From DSWT01 sp049975385 (lineage in GTDB: Bacteria > Chloroflexota > Anaerolineae > B4-G1 > SLSP01), in NCBI GenBank assembly GCA_049975385.1, contig JBNGDO010000069.1, positions 1-24,272 of the forward strand: DNA of 24,272 bases, written 5' to 3'. The notes beneath the pieces are model-generated. The model was not told the DNA's origin, searched no databases, and saw only the letters and a list, made by a program, of their open reading frames with translations. The position numbers and the translations under genes were made by a program. Position 1 is the first letter of the stretch. Every line of letters begins with the position of its first letter. This document shows positions 1-8,021 of the stretch, in pieces.

Positions 1-16
1 GAGACGGAGGTATTGG

Positions 17-2272
17 ATGAGGGTGCTGCATAAACTGGTAATCATCGGAATCCTGCTAGGCCTGGCATTCATCCCGGTGACTGGAGCGTCCCAGGCCCAG
101 GATGCGCTACGCCGGCAGGTGCTTTACATCAACTCGTACCATCGCGGCTACAAGTTTTCGGATGACATTACGCAGGGCATTGAAGCCGTACTCAAAGCCC
201 CCGGTAGCAATACTGACTTGCTGGTTGAGTATATGGATACCAAAAGACTAGCCAGCAACGCGTATATGGAAGAGCTATACCAGCTTTATAAAATCAAGTA
301 TGGCGGTAAAAAACTCGATCTGATCATCTCTTCCGATGATGCGGCGCTGAACTTCCTGTTTACCTACGCGGACGAACTTTTCCCTGGCGTGCCGGTGGTT
401 TTTTGCGGGGCCAACTACTTCGATGTAACACGCCTGGCCGGATTCGAACGCTTTACCGGCGTGAGCGAACTGGCTGATGTCCAGGGCACACTGGACCTGG
501 CGCTCTCCCTGCACCCTCAGACCACCCAAATCGCGGTCGTCAATGACACGACGGTGACCGGGCAGCGCGTCCACGAAAAACTGGTTGAAGTGGAAGCGCT
601 CTATCCCGGCATCGCGTTTATTTATCTGGAAGACATAACAATGGCCGAGGTGCGCCAACGGGTGAGCCAGCTTCCGCCGGACAGTCTGGTGCTGATCACG
701 ATTTTCTCACGCGACAGCGCGGGTGAGTTCTTCGAGTACGATGTTTTTACGCCGCTCATTTCCGAGAGCAGCGCCGTGCCGGTCTATGGCACCTGGGATT
801 TTAGCCTGGGGTATGGGATCATTGGCGGCAAGTTGACCAGCGGCGCAACCGAGGGTGAACGCGCGGCCCAGCTTGCGGCCCGGATCTTAAGCGGTGAGCG
901 TCCCCAGGATATCCCGGTCGTGCAACAACCGGCCGCCCGTTACATGTTCGATTATGACCAATTGCAGCACTGGGGCATCTCCGAGTCGGCGTTGCCTGAA
1001 GACAGTTTCATCCTTAACAAGCCCTTTTCCTTCTTTGAACAATACGCGAAGTTGGTGTGGATTGTTGGGATTAGCTTTGTGGTTTTGACCGTGGCAATTG
1101 GTATCTTGATTTTTAACATATTGCGCCGCCAACGGGCCGAGGTGCAATTGACCCGCAGTTTGGGTGAGTTGCAGGAAATTCGCGCGTCACTGGAAGATCG
1201 CGTTCAGGAACGCACAGAGGCCTTTCAGCAGCGCGCGGCGCTGCTCGAAGCAGCAGCGGAGGTCTCACGGGTGACCACGGAAATGATCGATGTCGATGTA
1301 TTGCTGCCTCAAGTGGTCGAGCTGGTGCGCCAACGCTTTAATTTGTATTACGTAGGCTTGTTTTTGGTAGACGAGACGGAGAGGTATGCAGTTCTCCGCG
1401 CCGGCACGGGTGATCCGGGACGCGAAATGATGGCACGCGGCTGGCAATTTGAAGTCGGCGGGCACTCGATGATCGGGCGCTGTGTGGCATCCGGGCAAGC
1501 TGACATTCAATTGGATGTCGGGGAGGCTGCCGTTCATTTCGATAACCCCTATCTGCCGGAAACGCGCTCTGAGATGGCCCTGCCACTGCGAGCGGGCGGG
1601 CAAACCTTGGGCGCAATGACCGTGCAAAGCGACCGGGAGGCTTTTTTCTCGCCTGAAGACATTACTGTGTTGCAGACCGTGGCCGATCAGGTGGCCAATG
1701 CTGTGCGCAACGCCAGGCTATTCCAACAACTTCAAGAGAGTCTGGATGCGGAGCGGCGTGCTTATGGTGAGTTGACCCGTGAAGCGTGGCTGGCTATGCT
1801 CCAGTCTCAATCTGACCTGGGATTTGTCAGTGATAGACGCACAACTGTGCAAAACGTCGATGTATGGCGACCGGAAATGGAAACGGCGTTATCTACAGGG
1901 CGGGTTGTGTCGAGTTCTGGTGACGTGCCTACACTGGCTATTCCTATCAAGGTGCGAGATCAGGTGGTTGGCGTGGTCGATGGTCGCAAACCTGACGGTA
2001 CAGCATGGTCGGAAGAAGAAGCTGGTCTGTTGCAAGCGCTGACCGAGCAGTTGAGCGCTGCTCTGGAAGGCGCACAACTGTATCGTGAGTCCCAGAGCGC
2101 GGCCGTCCGTGAACAATTGTTCAGCCAGGTGAGTGAGCGCATCAGGCAAGAGCTTGATCTGGAAGACGTGCTTAAAACCACGGTCGACCAAATCCAGCAG
2201 GTGTTGGGCCTCGAACGAGCCGCGATTCGCCTGGTGCGTGATGTGGATCAGGATAAGGTAACAGGTGGGTGA
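17..2272 (+). CDS. Membrane sensor: ABC substrate-binding-like domain, 1 TM, GAF, GAF-like, no output domain
   Basis: A 751-residue protein. Residues 1-27 look like a signal peptide (hydrophobic core, then ASQAQ). Residues about 33-305 resemble the ABC_sub_bind family used as a periplasmic sensor in histidine kinases (VLYINSYHRGYKFSDD near the start, LDLIISSDDAALNF, GVPVVFCGANYF). One TM helix lies at about 346-368, then a coiled coil with VQERTEAF at 369-410. A canonical GAF domain covers about 412-570 (YYVGLFLV, AGTGDPG, TRSEMALPL, ADQVANAV). A shorter GAF-like domain covers 583-690 (REAW, TLAIPIKVRDQVVGVVDG). Residues 695-742 look like the start of a further GAF domain that ends after AAIRLVRD. 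No kinase, cyclase or methyl-accepting domain follows. The ATG is preceded by CGGAGG at 5-10. The ligand is unknown; family members bind small molecules. The next gene overlaps or abuts this stop. Confidence 0.85.
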   Translation: MRVLHKLVIIGILLGLAFIPVTGASQAQDALRRQVLYINSYHRGYKFSDDITQGIEAVLKAPGSNTDLLVEYMDTKRLASNAYMEELYQLYKIKYGGKKLDLIISSDDAALNFLFTYADELFPGVPVVFCGANYFDVTRLAGFERFTGVSELADVQGTLDLALSLHPQTTQIAVVNDTTVTGQRVHEKLVEVEALYPGIAFIYLEDITMAEVRQRVSQLPPDSLVLITIFSRDSAGEFFEYDVFTPLISESSAVPVYGTWDFSLGYGIIGGKLTSGATEGERAAQLAARILSGERPQDIPVVQQPAARYMFDYDQLQHWGISESALPEDSFILNKPFSFFEQYAKLVWIVGISFVVLTVAIGILIFNILRRQRAEVQLTRSLGELQEIRASLEDRVQERTEAFQQRAALLEAAAEVSRVTTEMIDVDVLLPQVVELVRQRFNLYYVGLFLVDETERYAVLRAGTGDPGREMMARGWQFEVGGHSMIGRCVASGQADIQLDVGEAAVHFDNPYLPETRSEMALPLRAGGQTLGAMTVQSDREAFFSPEDITVLQTVADQVANAVRNARLFQQLQESLDAERRAYGELTREAWLAMLQSQSDLGFVSDRRTTVQNVDVWRPEMETALSTGRVVSSSGDVPTLAIPIKVRDQVVGVVDGRKPDGTAWSEEEAGLLQALTEQLSAALEGAQLYRESQSAAVREQLFSQVSERIRQELDLEDVLKTTVDQIQQVLGLERAAIRLVRDVDQDKVTGG
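2263..2268 (+). promoter_or_regulatory. Ribosome binding site that decides the start of the second sensor gene
   Basis: AGGTGG lies inside the end of the first gene. A GTG at 2269 touches it directly, which is too close for initiation, whereas the in-frame ATG at 2278 is 9 bases downstream. I therefore place the start at 2278, five bases after the previous stop, consistent with coupled translation. Confidence 0.6.
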
Positions 2273-2277
2273 GCCTC

Positions 2278-4029
2278 ATGACCGATTCAGATAATGGATA
2301 CAGTGTGAGCCTTGAGGAGCGGGACATCCGCGTCTGGCAGCAACAGCTCATTCGTGGCGTGCTGATGGCGTTGACCATTGTCGGCCCTCTGGCCGTCATT
2401 GCCGGTTCGTACTATGCCTATACGACCCAAACAGCGTGGTTGATCCCCATTTACCTGATCACTTATGGCCTTTTGGTAGGGGCTACCTTCTGGCAACGCG
2501 GACCGTATCTGCTGCGGGTCGGCATATTCCTGGCGTTCGTCTACGCGATGGGGGTGCTCGATTTTTTCCAGGATGGGCGCGGGGGAAGCGGGCGCATCTT
2601 TCTTGTAGGACTGGTTGGCATGGCTGGTCTGTTTCTGAGCCGGCGCGCCAGTGTACTGGTCCTTATTGGCAGTGTGTTGACGATGGTAGTTTTCACCGTC
2701 GCTTTCTCTACAGGATGGTTGAGCATCCCGCCAGAGCTAGAGGTCAATTCGGCCGATCCTGTGGGCTGGGTGACGAACACGGTGGTGATGTTGCTGATCA
2801 TGGCTTTGTTGCTGGCGGGTGAAAATTACCTGGTGCCGCGATTGATGGCGTCGTTAGCTCAGAGCCGGCGTTTGACGCGCGAGTTGGAAGCGCAGCGCGC
2901 CGATTTGGAGCGCGCGGTCGCCGAGCGGACTGAAGCGTTGTCGCGGCGCGCGCGTTACCTGGAAGCGACAGCGGATGTGGCGCGTAGTGTTTCTTCGGTG
3001 TTGGAGATTGGCGAACTGTTGACGACAGCGGTGCGTTTGATCGGCGAGCGGATGGATTTCTATCACACCGGCCTCTTTTTTGTCGATCCTGCCGGTGAGT
3101 GGGCGGTATTGCAAGCCGCCTCCAGTGAAGGCGGGCAGCGCATGCTGGCGCGCGGGCATCGCCTGCGCGTCGGCGAACAAGGCATTGTCGGCACTGTGGC
3201 GGCGCGCGGCGAACCGCGTATTGCGCTCGATGTGGGGCGTGACGCAGTCTTTTTCGACAATCCAGACTTGCCCGACACCCGCTCAGAGATGGCGCTGCCA
3301 CTGCGCGCGCGGGGAGAGATTTTTGGCGTGCTGGATGTGCAGAGCACAGAGCGCGAGGCGTTCACTCAGGAAGACATCAGCGTGCTGCAAACCCTGGCCG
3401 ATCAGGTGGCGTTGGCTATCAGCAACGCGCGATTGTTTTACGAGGTACAGGAGAGCCTGGCCGCCCAACAGCGTGCCTATGGCGAGTTGACCGGCGAGGC
3501 GTGGCGTACATTGCTGAGTGAGCAGGGTGAATTGGGTTTTGTCAAGCAAAAGGACATGGTGCTGCCTGCTAAGGGGGCGTGGAGTCAGCTGGCTGTTCAG
3601 GCAGCCAAAACCGGAAAGCTAATGCAGAGCGATCGGACAGAAGAGGCGCAAGCGGCAACGCTGGCCGTGCCCATCAAAAGCGGCGACCGGGTTATTGCGG
3701 TACTCGATGCGCAATTGCCCCCAGGGAACACCGCGTGGTCACCGGGTCAGGTTGCGCTGCTGCAATTTTTATCCGAGCAGGTATCCCAGGCGATGGAACG
3801 GGCGCGGCTGTACCGGGATACACAGCGGCGGGCGGCGCGCGAACGTATGACCCGTGAAATCACCGACGCGGTCCAGCGTGCGACGGATATGGAATCCTTG
3901 ATGCGTATCGCCACGGAAGAATTGGTCCGGGCGTTGGGTGGAGCGCAGGGCTATATGCGGTTGGGCGTCGAGTCTCTGACCCTGCACAGCGAGCAGCACG
4001 AGGGAGAACCGGAGAATGCCGAAGATTAA
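2278..4029 (+). CDS. Six-TM membrane sensor with GAF and GAF-like domains, no output domain
   Basis: A 583-residue protein from the chosen ATG. Residues 24-185 hold about six hydrophobic helices (for example GVLMALTIVGPLAVIAGSYY and VVMLLIMALLLAGENYL); I do not recognise a named family for this module. A coiled coil follows at 190-228 (LERAVAERTEALSRRARYLE). The canonical GAF is at about 230-390 (FYHTGLFFVD, AASSEGGQRML, RLRVGEQGIVG, TRSEMALPLRARG, VLDVQST). The GAF-like domain is at 401-512 (GEAWRTLL, AATLAVPIK, IAVLDAQ). The C-terminal segment at 520-562 (MTREITDAVQRATDMESLM) stops after YMRLG, with an acidic tail. The input is probably a membrane or extracellular cue, but the sequence gives no ligand. 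A GTG start at 2269 would add three residues. Confidence 0.85.
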   Translation: MTDSDNGYSVSLEERDIRVWQQQLIRGVLMALTIVGPLAVIAGSYYAYTTQTAWLIPIYLITYGLLVGATFWQRGPYLLRVGIFLAFVYAMGVLDFFQDGRGGSGRIFLVGLVGMAGLFLSRRASVLVLIGSVLTMVVFTVAFSTGWLSIPPELEVNSADPVGWVTNTVVMLLIMALLLAGENYLVPRLMASLAQSRRLTRELEAQRADLERAVAERTEALSRRARYLEATADVARSVSSVLEIGELLTTAVRLIGERMDFYHTGLFFVDPAGEWAVLQAASSEGGQRMLARGHRLRVGEQGIVGTVAARGEPRIALDVGRDAVFFDNPDLPDTRSEMALPLRARGEIFGVLDVQSTEREAFTQEDISVLQTLADQVALAISNARLFYEVQESLAAQQRAYGELTGEAWRTLLSEQGELGFVKQKDMVLPAKGAWSQLAVQAAKTGKLMQSDRTEEAQAATLAVPIKSGDRVIAVLDAQLPPGNTAWSPGQVALLQFLSEQVSQAMERARLYRDTQRRAARERMTREITDAVQRATDMESLMRIATEELVRALGGAQGYMRLGVESLTLHSEQHEGEPENAED

Positions 4030-4056
4030 AAAGACAGAGGCACATGAGGTGAGAGT

Positions 4057-6957
4057 ATGAGTGAGAAAACGCGCGGTGCCCGTTTGACCATTGGCTATCT
4101 CGCGCCCGCTATCCATGGAGGCTCTCTGGACCAGTGGCTTGGGGCGGTTGACGCGGCCCGAGAGCACGACGTGAATTTGATCTGCATTCCCGGGTGGAGC
4201 CCGAACTATCCTGGGGGCTTTCAGGCGCAGGCCAACGTGCTTTACAAGCTGGTGACTCCGGAGAACGTGGATGGTCTCATCACCTGGGCCTCTGCGATTG
4301 GCAATTATATGACTGTTGAGGAGATTCAGGCCTTTCACGATCGATATCGTCCTTTGCCGGTAGTGACCATTGGCAGGACGCTGGAGGGCATACCCAGCCT
4401 GTTGATGGATAGCTACTCAGGGATGCGCGAGGCCATCGCGCACCTGATTGAGGTTCACGGGCGTCGTCGCGTGGCTTTTATCCGTGGTCCCGAGGGTCAT
4501 TTCTATGCTCAGGAACGCTATCGGGCCTATACCGAGGCGCTTGAAGCGTATGGCATCCCCTTCAATCCCGACCTCGTTACACCGCCCTCTACCTGGGGCA
4601 TGGACGTGGGGATGGCAGAGACGCAGGTGATGCTCGACGAACGACGGCTGGTCCCTGGAAAGGACTTTGATGCCGTGGCAGCGGCCAACGACGAGATGAT
4701 TATCGGCGCGTGGGATGTCTTGCAGGCGCGGGGCGTGTCCATTCCCGATGATGTGGCTGTCGTGGGGTTTGATGACAGGCTAGAGGGCAGAACGAGAACG
4801 CCCCCTCTGACATCGGTGGCGGGGTCCTTTCACGAGATAGGCTACCGATCGGTGGAAACGTTGTTGGCGCTGATGGCAGGAGAGCACGTTCCTGAAGAGA
4901 CGACCGTGCCCTCCCGGTTGGTGGTGCGCCAGTCGTGTGGCTGTCTGGCTCCGGTGGTGGCGCAGGTCGCTGTGGAACAGCAGCCCGCGACGCGCCAGAC
5001 CAGGGGGAGCCAGAAGGAATTTGAGGCCGTTCTGAGCACACAGCGGGAGGAGATTCTCGCTAAAATGGCGCAGGCGGCGAGCGAGCTGGGGGGAAGTCTG
5101 GATCTCACATCGGCGGGACAACTGTTGGACGGCTTCGTCGCCGAGCTAAACGGAGAACCTCAAGGCACTTTTTTGATCGCTCTGGACGAGGTTTTGCGTC
5201 GAGAAGTGGCGGTCGTTAGCGATGCCACCGAGAACAACCTCGTCGCGATGCAAAGCGCGCTGACGGCTATGCGGCGTAGCTTTCTGTCCTGCCTGAATGT
5301 TGAGGCGCTGGCAAAGGCGGAGGACCTGTGGCAGCAGGCGCGGTTGGAGATTGCGGAGACAACGCGGCGGGTGGATATGCGCCTGACCCAACAAGCGGTG
5401 CAGCAATCGCAAACCCTGCGTGAGATCGGAGCGTCGTTGATTACGGCGTTCGATAGAAAAGCGTTGGCAGATGCTTTGGCCGAGACGTTGCCAACATTGG
5501 GGATGCCCAGTGCGTATCTGGCGCTCTATGAGCAACGCACCGGGTTGAGTGGGAAGGAGCAACGGCCCTACGCCTATCCTGATCCGGCACCGGAGTGGTC
5601 GCGCTTGGTGTTGGCTTATACCGAAAATGGACAGGTTGCATTGGCGGCGGATGGGATGCGCTTCCGTTCGCAGCAGCTCCTGCCGCAAGACCTGTGGCCG
5701 CAAGGGCGGCAATACAGTTACGTTGTCAATCCTCTTTACTTCCTGGACCAACAGATCGGATTTGCGTTGCTCGAGGTCGGGCCACGCGATGGGGATATTT
5801 ACGATGTATTGCGCGGGGAGATATCGAGCGCATTGCAAGGAAATCTGTTGCGGGAGCAGGTGAGAGAGCGTGCCGTGCAGTTGCAGACGGCGGCTGAGGT
5901 GTCGCGGGTCACGAGCAGCATTTTGGAGCCAGAAGTGTTGATTGAGCAGGTCGTGGACTTGGTGCGCGAGCGGTTCGATCTGTACTACGTGGGTTTGTTT
6001 CTGGTGGAGGAGATTTCGCCAGGGACTGAAGGAGAACAATGGGCGGTTTTGCAGGCCGGAACGGGCGAGGCCGGGCAGCAGATGGTGGCGCAAGGGCACC
6101 GGCTGGCGGTAGGCGGCAAGTCGATGGTCGGCCAATGTTTGCAGAGTAGACAGGCGCGCATCGCGTTGGACGTGGGTGAGAGCGCTGTGCGATTTGAGAA
6201 CCCGTTCTTGCCCGAGACGCGTTCTGAGCTGGCGCTGCCGCTCGTCAGCCGGGGCGAGGCTATCGGCGCGCTGACGATTCAGTCCACCGAGGAGGCCGCG
6301 TTCAGCGATGAGGATGTCGCCGTGTTGCAGACGATGGCCGATCAGGTGGCCAACGCTATCGAGAATGTACGCTTGTTCGATCGTTCGCAGGAAGCGTTGC
6401 GTGAGATGGAAGCCACACAGCGACGTTATCAGCAGCGCGCGTGGAGTGAGTACGCACAAGTGGCCCCAGTGACCAGTTATGAGACGCAGCGTCACGACCG
6501 CGCCCCGCTGGGAGATGAAATCTTGCCCGAAATCCAGGTCGCGCTGAAAAACTCCGAACCCACCATATTGCGCAAGCCGGGAGCCGGTGCAGCGCTGGTT
6601 GCGCCGATCACCCAGCGTGGCGCGGCGATTGGCGCTTTAGGCGTGCATCTAGAAGATACCCGGCGCGAATTGACCGAGGACGAGCTTGCTCTGGTGCAGG
6701 CCGTCGCCGAGCGGGTGGGATTGGCGGCAGAGACGTTGCGTTTGTTGGATGAGACACAACGCAGTGCGGCGCAGGAACGGCTGGTTGGCGAGGTCACGGC
6801 GCGGGTGCGTGCGACCTTGGATATGAACACCATCTTGCAGACCGCCGTCCGCGAAATCGCTCAGGCGCTGGATGCTCAACAAGCCGAAGTCAGGTTGGGA
6901 ACCGGTTCGCTGTCCGATCCGGAAAAAGATATCGTTAGCGCATCAGGAGGTGAATGA
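4057..6957 (+). CDS. Cytoplasmic LacI-type ligand-binding protein fused to three GAF/GAF-like domains
   Basis: A 966-residue protein with no signal peptide or TM. Residues 8-298 form a LacI/periplasmic-binding type fold: TIGYLAPAIHGG at the start, VDGLITWAS, VVTIGRT, RRRVAFIRGPEGH, DAVAAANDEMIIGAWDVLQARG, IPDDVAVVGFDD, ending in a QSCGC motif. The LacI helix-turn-helix that normally precedes this fold is absent. Residues about 310-450 are helical. A divergent GAF-like domain spans about 452-600. The canonical GAF is at 608-775 (YYVGLFLVEE, AGTGEAGQQM, GGKSMVG), the short GAF-like domain at 790-900 (RAWSEYAQ, ALVAPITQRGAAIGALG), and the C-terminal segment at 908-948. A sugar or nucleoside-like intracellular ligand is plausible from the fold only. 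The site AGGTGA at 4047-4052 precedes the ATG; the next gene begins one base after the stop. Confidence 0.85.
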   Translation: MSEKTRGARLTIGYLAPAIHGGSLDQWLGAVDAAREHDVNLICIPGWSPNYPGGFQAQANVLYKLVTPENVDGLITWASAIGNYMTVEEIQAFHDRYRPLPVVTIGRTLEGIPSLLMDSYSGMREAIAHLIEVHGRRRVAFIRGPEGHFYAQERYRAYTEALEAYGIPFNPDLVTPPSTWGMDVGMAETQVMLDERRLVPGKDFDAVAAANDEMIIGAWDVLQARGVSIPDDVAVVGFDDRLEGRTRTPPLTSVAGSFHEIGYRSVETLLALMAGEHVPEETTVPSRLVVRQSCGCLAPVVAQVAVEQQPATRQTRGSQKEFEAVLSTQREEILAKMAQAASELGGSLDLTSAGQLLDGFVAELNGEPQGTFLIALDEVLRREVAVVSDATENNLVAMQSALTAMRRSFLSCLNVEALAKAEDLWQQARLEIAETTRRVDMRLTQQAVQQSQTLREIGASLITAFDRKALADALAETLPTLGMPSAYLALYEQRTGLSGKEQRPYAYPDPAPEWSRLVLAYTENGQVALAADGMRFRSQQLLPQDLWPQGRQYSYVVNPLYFLDQQIGFALLEVGPRDGDIYDVLRGEISSALQGNLLREQVRERAVQLQTAAEVSRVTSSILEPEVLIEQVVDLVRERFDLYYVGLFLVEEISPGTEGEQWAVLQAGTGEAGQQMVAQGHRLAVGGKSMVGQCLQSRQARIALDVGESAVRFENPFLPETRSELALPLVSRGEAIGALTIQSTEEAAFSDEDVAVLQTMADQVANAIENVRLFDRSQEALREMEATQRRYQQRAWSEYAQVAPVTSYETQRHDRAPLGDEILPEIQVALKNSEPTILRKPGAGAALVAPITQRGAAIGALGVHLEDTRRELTEDELALVQAVAERVGLAAETLRLLDETQRSAAQERLVGEVTARVRATLDMNTILQTAVREIAQALDAQQAEVRLGTGSLSDPEKDIVSASGGE
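6945..6950 (+). promoter_or_regulatory. Consensus ribosome binding site for the lipoprotein gene with GTG start
   Basis: AGGAGG lies 8 bases before GTG at 6959. The reading frame extends upstream to an ATG at 6872, but those 29 residues overlap the preceding gene and would spoil the signal peptide. The GTG gives a clean lipoprotein signal sequence. Confidence 0.75.
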
Positions 6958-6958
6958 C

Positions 6959-7948
6959 GTGTTAGGAATAACTCGTGTTCGGGAAAAAGTGGGATGGACA
7001 CTTCTCGTTGGAGTCGTTGTTCTAAGCCTGCTATTGACAGCTTGTGATAGCAAACCCCAAACCTATACCATTGGCGTGATCAACCTTGCACCAACTCTGG
7101 AAGATACACTTACAGGATTCAAGCAGGGCATGGCCGACCTGGGCTATATCGAGGGTGAAAACGTTACCTATATCTACGCTGGACCTGCTGGCAGTATCGA
7201 CAAACTTGATGAGATAGCGCAGGATCTGGTGGAAGCAAAGGTTGACCTAATCTTCTCTATCTCCACGCCGGCGACCCAGGCAGCTCAAAAGGCTACGGTT
7301 GACAATAATATCCCTGTGGTCTTTGGGATCTTGACCGACCCGGTGGGAGCCGGGGTGGTCAACAGTCTCACGGAGCCAGGCGGCAATATTACCGGCGTAA
7401 CCTTTGGTCCTCAGGAGGCGCAACGCTTGGAGTGGCTGACGAAGATCGCTCCGACCGTTAAACAGGTCTATATCATCTATAACCCAGATGACACTAGCGC
7501 TAACCTGGCCTTGAAGACTGCACAGGCAACTGCTACCAATCTAGGGCTTGAAATCATTGCGCAAGAGGCGCGTGATCCTGATGAAATTGCATTTGCGCTG
7601 ACTGACCTTCCTGAGGACGCAGACGCCCTCTATCTACTGCCGGACAGCCGAACGGAGGCAAGCCTGCCGGATATTCTTGCGGTTGCTAATGCCCGTCATC
7701 TGCCCACCTCAGTGGCCAACATCGAGCGGGTGGAAGATGGCGCGTTGTACAGCTATGCAATGAAACTAGTTCCGACAGGACAGCAAGCAGCTCGCATGGC
7801 AGGTCAGATACTGAATGGTATTAGGCCGGCTGATTTGCCGGTAGAAACAACCGAGTTCTTTTTGGCGATCAACCTGAAGACGGCGCAGGCGATCGGCCTC
7901 ACGGTACCGGATGAAATTCTAAGTCAGGCTGACACGATTTATCGCTAG
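6959..7948 (+). CDS. ABC-type substrate-binding lipoprotein (ABC_sub_bind family)
   Basis: A 329-residue protein from a GTG start. The N-terminus is a lipoprotein signal peptide: basic residues, a hydrophobic stretch, then the lipobox LLTAC with Cys about 28, predicted to anchor it on the outer face of the membrane. The rest matches the ABC_sub_bind family: YTIGVINLAPTLEDTLTGFKQ, GYIEGENVTYIY, DLIFSISTPATQAAQKAT, IPVVFGILTDPVGAGVV, PGGNITGV, DALYLLPDSRTE, and NLKTAQAIGLTVPDEIL at the end. Family members often bind amino acids or other small metabolites for import. No permease or ATPase is encoded here; instead a dCache receptor gene follows after 73 bases, and the first gene of the window carries a domain of the same broad family fused to GAF domains. 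That context suggests ligand presentation for signalling. Its base composition looks less GC-rich than its neighbours (impression, not computed). Confidence 0.88.
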   Translation: MLGITRVREKVGWTLLVGVVVLSLLLTACDSKPQTYTIGVINLAPTLEDTLTGFKQGMADLGYIEGENVTYIYAGPAGSIDKLDEIAQDLVEAKVDLIFSISTPATQAAQKATVDNNIPVVFGILTDPVGAGVVNSLTEPGGNITGVTFGPQEAQRLEWLTKIAPTVKQVYIIYNPDDTSANLALKTAQATATNLGLEIIAQEARDPDEIAFALTDLPEDADALYLLPDSRTEASLPDILAVANARHLPTSVANIERVEDGALYSYAMKLVPTGQQAARMAGQILNGIRPADLPVETTEFFLAINLKTAQAIGLTVPDEILSQADTIYR

Positions 7949-7962
7949 GTACCTCTGCCTCG

Positions 7963-7992
7963 TCAGCAGACGCTGAGGGAATCAAGCCTCAG
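7963..7992 (+). other. Possible competing hairpins in the lipoprotein-receptor gap
   Basis: The 73-base gap at 7949-8021 contains TCAGC/GCTGA (7963-7967 with 7972-7976, 4-base loop) and CTGAGG/CCTCAG (7973-7978 with 7987-7992, 8-base loop). The middle segment is shared, so the two cannot form together. No T-tract follows, so neither is a canonical intrinsic terminator. The ribosome binding site of the next gene (AAAGGG, near 8009-8014) lies just downstream. Function is unproven. Confidence 0.25.
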
Positions 7993-8021
7993 GATTTGGA
8001 CTGTTCAGAAAGGGATACGAT

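Noticed and set aside
5146..6495. Long antisense open frame of 449 codons on the - strand
   Set aside because: It lies entirely within the LacI-GAF gene, its translation shows no domain pattern, and it is a by-product of high-GC codon use in the true frame.
6872..6958. N-terminal extension of the lipoprotein gene by 29 residues
   Set aside because: It overlaps the upstream gene in another frame and would bury the lipoprotein signal; AGGAGG before GTG 6959 gives a better start.
7031..7065. TTGACA followed by a TATACC-like box, resembling a promoter
   Set aside because: The spacing is about 24 bases, too long for a sigma-70 promoter, and it lies within the lipoprotein coding sequence.
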